This document shows positions 11,498-22,671 of a DNA stretch of 64,000 bases, piece after piece. The notes beneath the pieces are model-generated. The model was not told where the DNA came from. It was given only the letters and a program-made list of their open reading frames with translations, and did no database searches. Both the position numbers and the translations under genes were made by a program. The stretch comes from Hypericum androsaemum (lineage: Eukaryota; Streptophyta; Magnoliopsida; Malpighiales; Hypericaceae), in NCBI GenBank assembly GCA_963995505.1, contig OZ023181.1:5679487-5743486 (forward strand), read 5' to 3'. Within the stretch, counting starts at the first letter, position 1. Each line of letters opens with the position of its first letter.

Positions 11498-12067
11498 CAA
11501 CTCTTTTGCTTACTCAAAAGTAAAAGATCACTGACCAATTCTAACATCTACGAATTTCAGAAAATAGCTTTCCAATAATCACAAAATAACAACTAATTGA
11601 GTAAAACTCACACTCCTAACCTATTCAAAAAATGTGTATACCATCACATCTCGTCAACAACCACATCAGCATGTTTGCCTGTGCCTACCACTGCACCATC
11701 TTGGTCAGAATCAGCTATAGCAGCATCCTGGTCAGAATCAGCCACGGGGGCGTGGGTATTGATCAGGTTGGTGGGGGCGTAACTATTGTTCAGGTTGCTG
11801 GGATCCTGGGTGCTGACCAGGATGCCACTGTGGCTGATTCTGACCAGGATGCTATTGTGGCTGATTCTGACCAGGATGGTGCAGTGGTGGGTAGGCTGAT
11901 GTGGTTATGGACAAGATGTGATGGGCTACACATTTTTCGAATAGGTTGGGAGTGTGAGTTTTACTCAATTAGTTGTTATTTTGTGATCATTGGGAACCTG
12001 TTTTTTGAAATTCGTAGATGTTAAAATTGGACCCTGATCTTTTACTTTTGAGTAAGCAAAAGAGTTG
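11498..12067. mobile_element. Fold-back element with ~245-bp arms and internal short repeats
   Basis: The left arm (11498-11745) starts CAACTCTTTTGCTTACTCAA and ends in copies of a 24-bp unit containing CATCCTGGTCAGAATCAGCC. The right arm (11830-12067) is its reverse complement with scattered changes and has one more copy of the unit. The loop is about 84 bp. The outermost bases and a target duplication could not be fixed. No coding capacity is seen. It may be a MITE or fold-back transposon, or a hairpin-forming locus. Confidence 0.75.
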
Positions 12068-12164
12068 TTTACATGGATAAAAAAAGAGAGTCATACTCTA
12101 TCTTTATATAAACCAAGAGAAAGGGAGTGCATAAAGCAGCTTAATTCAATGACTGTCAAAGTCA

Positions 12165-13260
12165 GTGAATTATCTGGTCAGATTGGACCTCCCCATGATT
12201 GTAGGCAATCTCAAATAACCATCACCATTGAACCACATCTCCATGAGGGACCTCATACGTTTCGCCTCTCTAGTTAAAATATTTGCGCTGAAGGTGACCA
12301 CGCTTTTTCTAACATTAACTCTTTGCCCCGGTGCATTTGAATATACTTCTAGGAGGCCAAGCAGACATTGTAGCTCCACATCTGATGCCCTGGTGAAAAC
12401 TAAAGAATCATCAGCAAAGAAAAATTGAGTCAAAAGGGGTGCGTACCTCGTTAGTCGAAGGCCGTGAATAAGTTCGAAGCGAGAGGCCTGTTCAATTAGG
12501 GCAGCCAATCCTTCGGAAACAGAGAGGAATAGGTATGGTGATAGTGGATCACCCTGCCGAAGCCCCCTACTCGGCATGAAGTACTCTCCTAGTGCCCCAT
12601 TAACCTACACACAATACTAGACAGTCCGTACACATTGCATTATTAGTTCCACAAATTTTGGTGCAAATCGCAACGCCAACATCATCTTCTCCAAAAATTC
12701 TCATTCCACCCGATCGTAAGCTTTCATCATGTCTAGCTCGATTGCATAATGCCCTTTCCTACCCATCTTGTGCTTCTTCAAAAAATGGAATGCTTCGAAC
12801 CCCAAAAGTGCAACATCTGTAATCAACCTGTCCGAGACAAAAGCACCCTGGTTAGGATGAATTACTTCAGAAAGGAAGATTTTTAACCTATTTGCAACCG
12901 TCTTGGTGATTAGCTTCATGATCACGTTGCACAGCGAGATAGGCCAAAACTCAACACATGTGATAAGCTTCTGTGTCTTCGGGATTAGAGCAATGATTGT
13001 CTGTTTGATTGAGGAAGGATCTATCCCACTGTTCAAAACAGCCAATGCAGTGTTCAGAACCACTAGGCCAACGATGTGCCAGTATTTCTGGTAGAAGATT
13101 GGTGGCATTCCGTCCGGTCCTGGAATTTTAGTCGTATGCATCTGGTGTAGGGCCTCTTTGACCTCAGTGGCCGAGTAAGGAGCAATAAGGACAAAATTCA
13201 TCTCTGCTGTGACTCTACTATACAATAAATACATTGCGGTCTCTACATGATTATACAAGT
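12165..13260 (-). pseudogene. L1-type LINE reverse transcriptase fragment
   Basis: Reading on the minus strand from 13258, the frame contains KIPGPDGMPPIFYQKYW, then LIPKTQ, ISLCNVIMKLITKTVANRLK, NQGAFVSDR and ELDMMKAYDRVE. The continuation at 12577-12170 contains SRGLRQGDPLSPYLFL and FFADDSLVF. These are the ordered blocks of plant L1-clade reverse transcriptase; the FADD box supplies two catalytic aspartates. A stop and a frame change between 12577 and 12701 separate the halves. Endonuclease, RNase H and poly-A tail were not found, so this is a dead, truncated copy. It sits between two groups of helicase fragments. Confidence 0.9.
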
Positions 13261-13519
13261 TTTTCCCATAGGAAACTAAACTCTAGTAGATGATATCTTC
13301 TGGTTATGGTAATTAGTCAACGCATTTCGAGCGAAAGAGTTACAAACCGCTGCATATATTAAGTCTGAACTTCACTCACTCTCTTTGAACGCAGTCAACA
13401 CAGATGATCACCAAACTTAGTTATTACATCTTGCAATTATTAAAATTTCAAAATTTAACTTGTTTAATACTATACAGCTACAATCAAGCATTCACATAAA
13501 TAAAGGGTCATCAGATACC

Positions 13520-14370
13520 TTTGTTTGAGTTTCTCGATCTATTTCCGGAGAAGGAAGCTTCAGAAGGGAAAAATCCTCTATCACGTCCAGGTAATGTTCT
13601 TCCCATGGTGCAAGTAATATTGTTCGCGGTCACATGGTATACCAACCTAAGTTTATCAAAACTGATGCATTAGTAGGCTTCACAGTGGTCTCTCTTCAAG
13701 CCGCAGTCAGATTCTCCGCGTTCACATTCAAGAAAAAAGTTATCTAGTACAGAACTAACGAAGTTCAACCCTATTCCACTGGTTACAAATACATTTGCAT
13801 GTCTTTTCACCAGCTTTGGATATCCTCTACGAATATTGTAATCAACGGCAGTTTCTAATATCAAAAGTTGCTAGATTCTAAAGGCTTTGAAACAAGTCAA
13901 TCCTGTTTAGGCATTATATTCAGCTTCTTTAAGAACAAAATGATGAAACATACAAGACTTCTATGGTTCAGTGGTGAAGAGCTACATTCTTAAATACCTG
14001 GATGACCAAGGTGACATCAGGATAATTCATCCCACGTGCTGAAACATCGGACGTTACAAGAATTATCCGATTCGCTTCTCGGAATTCGTCAGAGACGCGA
14101 GTTCTAAAAATCTGGAATGCATCTCCCTAACATTCATTTTCATGTCCCGGAGAAGTGCGCACAAGAGTGATGTAACCATCCCAGCTGTACAGAAAACAAT
14201 TACCTGGGTTCATAAACAAGTTGAAGAGAAAACTTCCCAACAAGATACAAGTTATTGTTGCTTAATTACCCACCAAGCTGGTGATGTACCAAAGGCAAAA
14301 AGGCAGCAATATTCCCAGTTTCAGCTTTAGTTTTTACCCAAGCATCCTTGCCTGCTCCAATTCAAAGAAA
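13520..14370 (-). pseudogene. DEAD-box ATP-dependent RNA helicase pseudogene (RH26/RH31-like), copy 2
   Basis: Minus-strand pieces occur in helicase order. About 14370-14268: a degraded motif I region, GKDAWVKTKAETGNIAAFLP, in which the normal AKTGTGKT P-loop is lost. Exon 14203-13998: VIVFCTAGMVTSLL, MKMNVREMHS, then FRTRVSDEF and LVTSDVSARGMNYPDVTLV, which is the motif IV-V region (S-A-R-G kept). It ends in a splice donor (CAG/GTATTT). About 13630-13520: a VGIPCDREQY piece, then a frame shift into ILLAPWEEHYLD and KLPSPEIDRETQTK. The motif VI segment (H-R-x-G-R-x-G-R) between those two is deleted, as are motifs Ia to III. Introns are kept, so it came from a duplicated gene, not a retrocopy. 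Confidence 0.8.
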
Positions 14371-15620
14371 CATCGGCTCTGTATTTATTACCCCAAACAA
14401 AGCAAATGAAACTTAGTTGAAAAATAAATCAAGGCTTATGAACCAACATCATACTGGGTTTCAAGGACAATTAAACCTTCCAACAAAATCATGTGCCGTG
14501 GAGCACCATTGTGGTGAAGTTTGGTGAAAAAACTTTTAACTACAACAACGCTCTTTATAGTTTAACTAGAACAACTCTCGATTCATCAAACTTGTTTATA
14601 ATATTTTTGAGAAAAAAAGGAAAATACATTTTGACCATGTAATTTGCCTAGACTGAAGGGATTGTTGGAGTATCAGCTAGCTATACGATTCTTTTTTCCG
14701 GAAATTACCCAATAATGGATGTGTTAATGGTACAGTGGTTATTCTAAATTCACGTTACGTTCTCCATTGTATCGGATATAGCAGCAGAAGACAATAATGA
14801 TTTAGTAGGGAAGGTCGTCATTACTTTTTAGTTCTATACTATATGGTATCCGAACACTTACCGAGATAAATAATTCAAATTTGAGTCAGATTTGAAGGTT
14901 TTCAATTTTGGTGCATCCACGAGTTACCTTTTCGTTCTTCACGACCAAAAATCAGAAGTGTTAATATAAGCTGGGAATTAGAGTCTCTAAAGCGCAAACC
15001 CCAAAAGTCAACTCCAGATCGCCGGTGTGGTTTGCTTACCTGCCTTCATCGATACTCAGGTTGATCGGCCAGATCATGGTGGTACTCAGAAGTGGCGTCT
15101 AGTGAGTTGGGATATGGTCCACAATCCGAAGGATGTCCGAGGCTTAGTGTAGCGAGGACAGAGTTGACAAAGAAGGCCCCGAAGTTCCACCCAAAAAAAA
15201 AACAAAGAAGGCCACGACGATAATGGAACTGGGTTGGAGGTTACTTGTTGGTGGCTGTGGAGGCGGATGACTGTGTGCTCCGATGGTCACAACGGTTTCA
15301 GCCCCGGGAAGCGAATCTCAAGTATTAGATGCATATCCATTGAGAATCTTATGGAGCAAAGTCAGCAACCGAATTTGCGAACTTCGGGGTCAGTTGACGA
15401 GCAACCGCAAGACAAGAGGCTATAGCTCCACGCTTAAAATCGAATGCAATGTGCTCCGATCTAGTGTTAATCCGTACACCGTTATCCCAACTCTATTTTT
15501 TTTGAAGTAGTTCACTGAACACAATAAAAACAATTGTACGAGACCAGGACAAGTCAAGTGTTGTAAATAGTGTTGGTTATAGTTGGAAATTTTAGTAGGA
15601 AATAGGTAAAAGATTTTTTG
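14371..15620. other. Intergenic, nothing recognised
   Basis: A GC-richer stretch at about 14980-15420 has several overlapping short frames but no recognisable domain. The rest is AT-rich. Confidence 0.45.
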
Positions 15621-15983
15621 TGTTATGTCGAACAACAGCGTATCTATTCTTAGGAAATCACCAACGAAAACGCACCAAAGAATATGACAAAGGGATTACG
15701 TGGTTTGGCTTGATGTCTACGTTTATAGAGAAAAATTAAAATTTTTATTGATGAGTGGAAAGTCACAAAGTATTGTAAAACTTAGACGAATTATTATACA
15801 CAAAAAAATATATCTAGGTCGAATTTGGAGTCAAAAACAAAAGTCCGAACAAAATAAGAAACAATTCACAGCATGTTCTAGCGGGCGCTAGGCCTCCAAA
15901 TTAGGAACCTAGTGTTTGCCACCCCTGGCGCTCGCTATGAGAGTGGCGACAGCTACCCATACTCAATTCTCGCTAAACTCAAC
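15621..15983. mobile_element. Probable solo LTR related to the gag-only elements
   Basis: It starts TGTTATG and ends CTCAACA. Internal blocks ACAAAGGGATTACGTGGTTT, TTTTTATTGATGAGTGGAAA and ATATCTAGGTCGAATTTGGA match in order the LTRs at 27212-27494 and 28888-29170. No internal domain or second LTR is nearby, and no clear target duplication was seen. The 3' part is GC-rich and specific to this copy. Confidence 0.5.
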
Positions 15984-17366
15984 ATTTATGATCATTTTTC
16001 TTGTATGTGTAGACTCTGAATAGAACCTAAGTATAGAGACGGAGTTAACAACTAACAAATATTTAACAATTTAAAAAGATAACGATAAAATAACTCAACA
16101 ATGACTTAATTTTCAACGGTACTGTTTGCCACAATAACAGATGAAAATCAACACAATTGTTTTTGAAGAATACAAAGTTCCACTACTAAGAATTGAATCC
16201 GGACGTCCTAATTCCTAATTATTCTTGTGACATTAGGTTGAATAATCTTCGTGCTTTCATGCGTGTGATGTGTAATAAAGGAAAATATTGACTTGGAAAA
16301 TGTTCTTGTGAGGATACAATTTTGAGTTATTATTTTTTATAAGTAAAATTTATATTGTTCCAATATGATAATTATATTTAGTGTACTTTTAAGTACAAAT
16401 CACTTAGTGTAGACTAGATAGGCACATAATGCACATATCAGGTTATAACAGCTCCTTTCCGCCATATGGTAACTCCTAGGGATTTGAGATATTGTTTGGT
16501 AATTTTTTTGGTGCTCTTTCTATTTGTGATAATTTTAATTACCAGCTAAATTTTGTTTATTGCTTCCGCTCTTTAAGATTTGTACACATGTTAGAACTTT
16601 TAAATTTGATCCAAACGTTAGTAACTTGTTTGAAGGAAAAAATGGAGGAAAGATTGAAGTATGAGAAAGCTTTGTTTGTTTGGTGTGGTGAAAAATTGGA
16701 GTGGGAAGAAATCTAGTTTCTTTCCACCATACTTTCTTGTTGAAGTATTTCTCTCTTTCCTGTATTTGTTACAAAGATGACTTGACGTAGATGTGATTAT
16801 TAAAGGATAAAAACAAATTTGTGACCGTGAACTAAATTTGTAGAAAAAATGTAGTGTTAATGACTAATGAGTATCTTTTAGCATGTTTCCTCATCACTAA
16901 TAAAAGAGTTAAGAGGACAGCACATCACTTCGTTGCAAAACAAATAAAAAGGATTCTTCATTTTTCAATGCTTGCACGGATGATCTCGGACCTAGCATGA
17001 TATTTCACTGCAATATCTCAGTCAATGAAATTTAAGAAAATGCAGAACATTGTCAAACACATATATACCTAGATCAATCACGGGCAATCCTAAAAAGATC
17101 CATCGTGGGTAAGTCTGAACTGCCAACTTAATGTTCAAGAAGACAACTCCCCCAAAAGTAAGCACCTTCGATTGGAAAAAAAGAAATAAACACTAAAGTG
17201 GCCAAATATTGGTGATGAAATTCTGGTTTTAAAATTACATGAAGCTGCACGTTACATCAATTCTAGTAAAATATGCACCCAGTTCGGTATCATCGCATCG
17301 TAAGAACACAACATCAGATTCACAAGAAGAAGGCCACATCAACCTGTTACAAATAGTTGACTAATG
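15984..17366. other. Intergenic and 3' flank of the DUF295/F-box gene
   Basis: AT-rich. The last few hundred bases before 17367 are likely 3' UTR and terminator of the minus-strand gene. Nothing else is recognised. Confidence 0.5.
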
Positions 17367-19789
17367 TTAAAAGACCACATCCTGCCAACTCAATTCTTGA
17401 ATAGAGTGTTGCTTGACGTTAGGCTTAATCCATGCACTTTTAATTTGGTACTCTGGAATGTCGCAAAAATCTTGAATGGCATGGCATCCACCACCATACA
17501 TTCCGAGCTCACCAGTCTTGAGAAAATACATAAGTGGTTGATTGTCGCCGACGAATCTGTTAAAGCATATCATATCTTCCAACCCTTGCATTTCTGTGAC
17601 TAGACTAGAGTTGCGGCTCAAGAAAACCACTTTTTTGTCAAGAGTATTGACTTCCTTCCAGGTCATGGATGCCTCATCCAATTCATAAACGCTAACCCAT
17701 TCTCCGTGTCTTCCAGCCCACACTGACATTAACTTTTCGCCATTTTCGAACAAGTAACAAATGCACACAAATTTGCAAGGACTCCGTGGCTCAACAAGAA
17801 ATTCCACCTTTTCTTTCAACGGATCATAAGTGCAAAGGTTGCCGCAACCCCAGATCCAATAGAATACTCCTTTATGGAAGACAGGATTGCTGTACGGAGT
17901 TAATTCAAAGTCACCAACAGTAGCTTCAAACTCGGGAATCTCAACTTCTGTCCATTCCATCACTCCTCGACGTAAATGGTAGACGGAAGAGTCTGAAATT
18001 CCCTCATATATTGCAAGCACACTACAACTAGATGAGGTTGGTAATGATGTGAAGCAGAAGCAACGGACCTGAGCTGGCAAATCAGGAATCTCGATTATTT
18101 CTGATGTGAGAGGATTGAGGAAGAATAATTCCATCCCACCATATCGATTCATGAGTAGCCAACCATATTTAGCGTGTTGGATGCTCAAAATTTCTGGATT
18201 TTCTGGTACGGACACACTGTACCTACTTTCATTCATGAAGTGGAATATTTCAATTGACGAAGATGGCATGTGCAAGAATGTTGGACAACCATATAATTTC
18301 TTTGGAGTCCACGTGATAACTGATCTCCAATTCTTGCACATTGTAGCTATGCGAGCACAGCTTACACATGACATCTTCTCTGCAATTGAAATTATCACAT
18401 CGTGTGGCAATTCGGACCAGTCACCATCTACGAATCTGCTGGACAACTTTCCCGCAACACCAGGAAGTGGGGACCAATCTTTTCCAATGGATGGTTGTAA
18501 CATCATGGATTTTTTTATCTGCACATACATTTTGTAACGATAAGAAAAATTTTCATAGAATAAAAATAATCTATTCTCAGATTTAGTTACATGTCATACA
18601 ACAACGTTAACTTGGTCATTTGTGAAATATAAAATGTTGGTCAAAACCCACAAATATGATTATGGTGTAAGCAGGATTAAACTATAATGTATATGATTAA
18701 TAGCAAGACAATTGATATCAAAGACAGAAAAAAAAATATATATAATAACATACCATGACCAAATAGGATAAGAAAGTTGATTACCTGGAGAGGAGAAATA
18801 ATGTCCACTTTCGGTGGATTCGGCGACGCAAGCAAAATCCATTCAGTTTGAACGAAATTTCTCTTCTCATTTGGACATGGTAATGAGAAAATCAAAATTT
18901 TCTTTTGTAGGTCAAATGAATAAATACAGAGGTCAGAGGGTTGGGTGAAGTAAATTGTATTTTCTTTGATGCCATAATTTTCAGCAGAGCACGTGATCCC
19001 CGAACTGGATGATGATAAAAAGAATGCTCGGCCTCCTAAATTATTGACAGCCACCAATCCCTTCTTGCTGATATCCAACTTGCAAACGAAAAAATCGTAG
19101 GCATTTATACGAAGATCAAATCTCCAAATTACAAATAATTCACCATCAGATTCTACCAAATAGTGTTGAATCTTCTTCCGCTTCCCATACTGCCATGGAT
19201 AACTAGGTATTAGTTCTACGCCCAAGTCTATGATGGTCAAGTACGGAGGATCTGCAACTAGTAATAAAATCTTCTGAAAGCGAGTAAAGATACATATCTG
19301 ATCCTTATAGCAACCAACTGCACATACGTTATCAGGATAGTAATTGGAACAAATTTCCTTTTTTTCAAGTTCCAAATCCTTTTCAGTCCAAACAACATCA
19401 CCAGGCCTGCAAAAATAACATGTTGTCATCTCTTCTTCAGCTTTAATCAGCATGACAATGCAATTTGGATTATTTGGATTACAGGATAGAGCACAAAAAT
19501 GATAGCTAGCTCTTGGCAAGAGAGGTAGCTGAATTGTTGCCATGGAAACAGGATTGAAAAGCTGGCAACACCGACGATCAATTTGATTAGACAAGACCAA
19601 CCAACCGTGCAAAGAGCACACTATATCATTATCAACCATCTCCTTTATGCATTTGTGGTGGACTCTCCGTTCCGAAAATGAGTAGAAAATTTGCTCATGG
19701 TTGCCTTCTCCACGTGAATAAAATATCCATGGATCCAATTTCGGAGATGGGAATCGGTGGAGTGAACGTCTCTCTTCGAAAATATTCAT
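17367..19789 (-). CDS. Tandem DUF295 - F-box - DUF295 protein, two coding exons
   Basis: Exon 1 is 19789-18785 (335 codons); the ATG directly follows an in-frame TAG. It ends CTCCAG/GTAATC. Exon 2 is 18518-17367, after the acceptor GTGCAG; both ends are phase 0, giving a 718-residue protein. Residues ~50-330 are a DUF295 (KIB-type) propeller domain with SLHGWLVLSN and LFNPVS motifs, lacking an N-terminal F-box. Residues ~365-410 are an F-box (WSELPHDVIISIAEKM). Residues ~440-700 are a second DUF295 domain (KYGWLLMNRYG, FLNPLTSEIIEIPDLP). F-box proteins dock substrates on SCF ubiquitin ligases through SKP1; DUF295 partners are mostly unknown. A 5' UTR intron is likely at 19871-20117 (donor AAG/GTAAAC, acceptor TTTGTAG). 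The frame is intact. The alternative is two separate genes, which the phase match argues against. Confidence 0.85.
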
Positions 19790-19870
19790 CTAGATGAGTT
19801 TGAAGTTGTAAATCGAAATAGAACTTAATCGCTTGAAGAAATCTCCTACCGTCCCAATTTACGCAGCAAC

Positions 19871-20117
19871 CTACAAAAAGATAAGAGTAAACAACAGTAA
19901 ACAACAGACAATTAAATACACGAATTAATTCTCAAAAAATCTGGGTAGCCTCCTTTAGATTCATTGACATGAATATAATAATTACAGAATGATTTGACAG
20001 AAACACGGTCAATTAAATACCCAATTAATTCGCAAAAAATCTAGGATGGTTGAATCAAATTAATAAGAAACATAGGAAAAGAAAAGGAAACACACGGATA
20101 GGGGCGAAACAGTTTAC
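19871..20117 (-). other. Predicted 5' UTR intron of the DUF295/F-box gene
   Basis: On the minus strand a donor GAAG/GTAAACT at 20118/20117 and a pyrimidine-rich acceptor CTTTTTGTAG/GTTGC at 19871/19870 bracket 247 bp. No ATG-led long frame lies upstream, so this would be a leader intron. The upstream exon would end close to the transposon at 20291. Confidence 0.55.
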
Positions 20118-20290
20118 CTTCCAGCCTTCTCTTGAGATCCCTTTTAATCCTCTGTTTTTCCGAGATAACATAGAGAGGGAGGAGGGTGAGAGGGCTTTTC
20201 ACCGAATACAGAATAGCGTCTGTACTTGTACAGGGAGAAGGCTTCCTTTTTTCTTTAGGAAAGGAGAGGGTTTCTGAATAAATAAATAAA

Positions 20291-21346
20291 GGGATAATTA
20301 TGCTAAGGTCTCGATGTTTGACCAAACTCTCCTTTTAGTCCTTACTTATTTTTAATAACTTTTCTCGATCCTTCTAATTTGAAATAATATACCTCTCAGG
20401 TTCCAGGCTCTAGTAAAGTAAAATTTTCTCAGGCGAGAAGGCGCTAGAAAAGACTCAATTGCCCCTAAGTTAAAAAAAAAACTTCCTCTCTCTCCTCTCC
20501 CCTCTCTTACTCCGGCCACATCTCCACCTTTGGCCGCTGGTGTGCTTGATTGCCTCTCTCAGAAGAACCGGAAAAGGGGATATGGAAGCAACGGCGGAGA
20601 CAATGAAGCTCATGGAGACCAGGGGTCTGAAGCCCGATTTCTACTCTTACGCCCTCATTATGAGTGGATATGCCGGAGAAGGAGATGCAGGAGAATGGTA
20701 TCACCAGGGATCTCATGGAAAGAGCACCCACTAGATCCGCCATGGAAAGAAGCAATTAAATTAATTATCCAACAATATCCGTGTTCGTTTCAAGTGACGA
20801 TTAATTAGGATCCATCTCTGGGTTTTTGGTTTAGGACCCATTTCTTCGCAATTAATTACGATCCATTTCTTGGCAATTAATCGGGACCCATTTCTTGGCA
20901 CTCGTTTCCTGTTGATAAAGAAGAAGATGGTGACTTTTAGGAGAAGAGGAAATTGGCATATCTGTTTTGTGGATTTTTACTAGATTAGGTTTCTGGGTTT
21001 TGGTCTAGCTTTTGGTGACAAAGAAAAAGATGCGGCATCTTCTTCTTCCCCTACGAAGTGTTTACATGGAAGAGAGGGGAGATCTGGCCGGAGGAAAGGA
21101 GGGGAGGGGAGGGGAGGAGAGGAGAGAGGGGAGAGGGAAAAGAAATTTTTGTTTTTTAAATTTTTTTAACTTACAGGTAATTGAGTCTGTTCCGGTGCCT
21201 CTTCGTCGGAGAAATTTTTTGATACCAGAGCCAGAGATTTGAGAGGTGTATTATTTCAAATTAGAGGGACCGAGATAGGTTATTAAAAATAGTAAGAACT
21301 AAAATAGGAGATTGCTCAAATACCAGGAACTTAAAATAATTATCCC
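20291..21346. mobile_element. Pack-MULE carrying a PPR gene fragment
   Basis: The left end GGGATAATTATGCTAAGGTC and the right end (on the other strand) GGGATAATTATTTTAAGTTC are long imperfect terminal inverted repeats. The element is flanked by a perfect 9-bp target duplication ATAAATAAA (20282-20290 and 21347-21355). No transposase is present. The interior is GC-richer and contains a pentatricopeptide repeat segment at about 20582-20705, which makes this a Pack-MULE that captured host gene sequence. It lies just upstream of the DUF295/F-box transcription unit and may affect its promoter. Confidence 0.88.
20582..20705 (+). pseudogene. Captured pentatricopeptide repeat (PPR) fragment
   Basis: The plus frame reads METRGLKPDFYSYALIMSGY, a typical plant PPR helix pair (G-L-x-P-D-x-x-(S/T)-Y pattern), preceded by EATAETMKL, the end of the preceding repeat helix. 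Only about one repeat is present. It lies wholly inside the MULE and has no organelle targeting sequence, so it is a captured fragment. PPR proteins normally bind organellar RNA. Confidence 0.75.
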
Positions 21347-21536
21347 ATAAATAAAATATGTGTGATTAATTATTGATTTTTTAGAATTGATTATTATTGT
21401 TGGTATAAAGTATAAACAAACACCTGTAATTAGAGAGAGAGAGAGAGGAGAAAGATGGTTTTTCTTATTTCCGCTTCACCGAATAAAGAACAGGGGCTAT
21501 GTAGTTATATAGGGAGAGGGGTTCCTGATATTTTTT

Positions 21537-21829
21537 GCGATAATTATCCTAAGGTTTTTGGTATTTGAGCAATTTTTTTTTAGTCTTTATTGTTTTCAAA
21601 AAAAAATTTCGGTCCTCTTAATTTGACATAATAGCACTTTTTAGTCCCTGATGGACCCACTGCTGATATCATAAAAAGATTGTGTCGACTGCTGATGTCA
21701 GCGGTGGGTTCGCTAGCGACTAAAAAGTGTTATTATGTCAAATTAGGAGGACCGAGAAAGATTTTTGAAAACAGTAAAGACTAAAAAGAGAATTTGCTCA
21801 AATACTATAGACCTTAGAATAATTATCCC
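21537..21829. mobile_element. Hairpin MITE with MULE-like ends
   Basis: About 293 bp, almost wholly palindromic. The left half runs GATAATTATCCTAAGGTTTT and the right half, on the other strand, GGGATAATTATTCTAAGGTC; the two halves pair up to a centre near 21680. It is flanked by TATTTTTT on both sides (8-9 bp duplication). The end sequence matches that of the Pack-MULE at 20291-21346, so it is likely a deletion derivative of the same family. Confidence 0.8.
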
Positions 21830-22671
21830 TATTTTTTTTGGTCGGTAGAGGGAGAGGGATTCCTGATATACGATAAATTCCCACCCCTTGGGGGTCTATC
21901 TAACAAAAATAAATAAACACCATATTTATATAATTTTTCAACTCTCACTTTTTTTAGGATTATAATATTTATTGAAACGATTAATTTAAATTCAAATCAA
22001 ATACAATTTTAAAAAAATTGTAAACATGTCCTAATAAATATTTAACAAGAATTCAAGACCTCTTTATTTATTTTTAATAATTCAAGGCCTCTTTGATTTT
22101 TCGGTGAAAATTCAAGAACACTTTATTAAAGTAGAACAACCACATTTTCACTATTTTTTTTTCCAGGAGTTACACAAATAATTATCTATTCCTAAAAAGT
22201 CTCTTTCATATCCCAAACGGGAAAGTACATAAAAATGTTTCTCTATGCTTCATTTTCTAACTATGGCCTGTTTGGTTCAAAATCTCTTGTCCGATTTTGT
22301 CAGAAGTACAATTAGAGAAAGTACAAAAAATACTTATCATGTATATACTCATGTTAGTTAGTATAGACTTATAGAGTACTCATATCAGGCCGGTTGATTT
22401 TGCTAAAAAGCGAAAAAATGTGACAAAAATAATTTCAAAGTTATTTTAACCAACTGTCATTGTTGAAGTGTCAGATTAGCTTATTCCCTAGCATAATTTT
22501 ACAATGTATATTCATATTAGTTGGTACTCTATCTATTTATACACGAGAAAATTCAATTAGTTAGGTTCAAGCTCATAATTTCAAGAAAAAATTCAACACA
22601 CATCTTAGCTTGTAATGAATTTGTGGACATCTTTTACCAATCCAAACCACAAACTCAGTCTCATCACTTAC
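21830..22671. other. AT-rich intergenic sequence
   Basis: Nothing recognised, apart from possible 3' remains of the DUF707 gene at its right edge. Confidence 0.45.

Noticed and set aside
12903..13094. Plus-strand frame across the LINE region
   Set aside because: Antisense to clear reverse transcriptase motifs on the minus strand.
18106..18537. 143-codon plus-strand frame over the F-box gene
   Set aside because: Antisense shadow of the intact DUF295/F-box exon 2; no family similarity.
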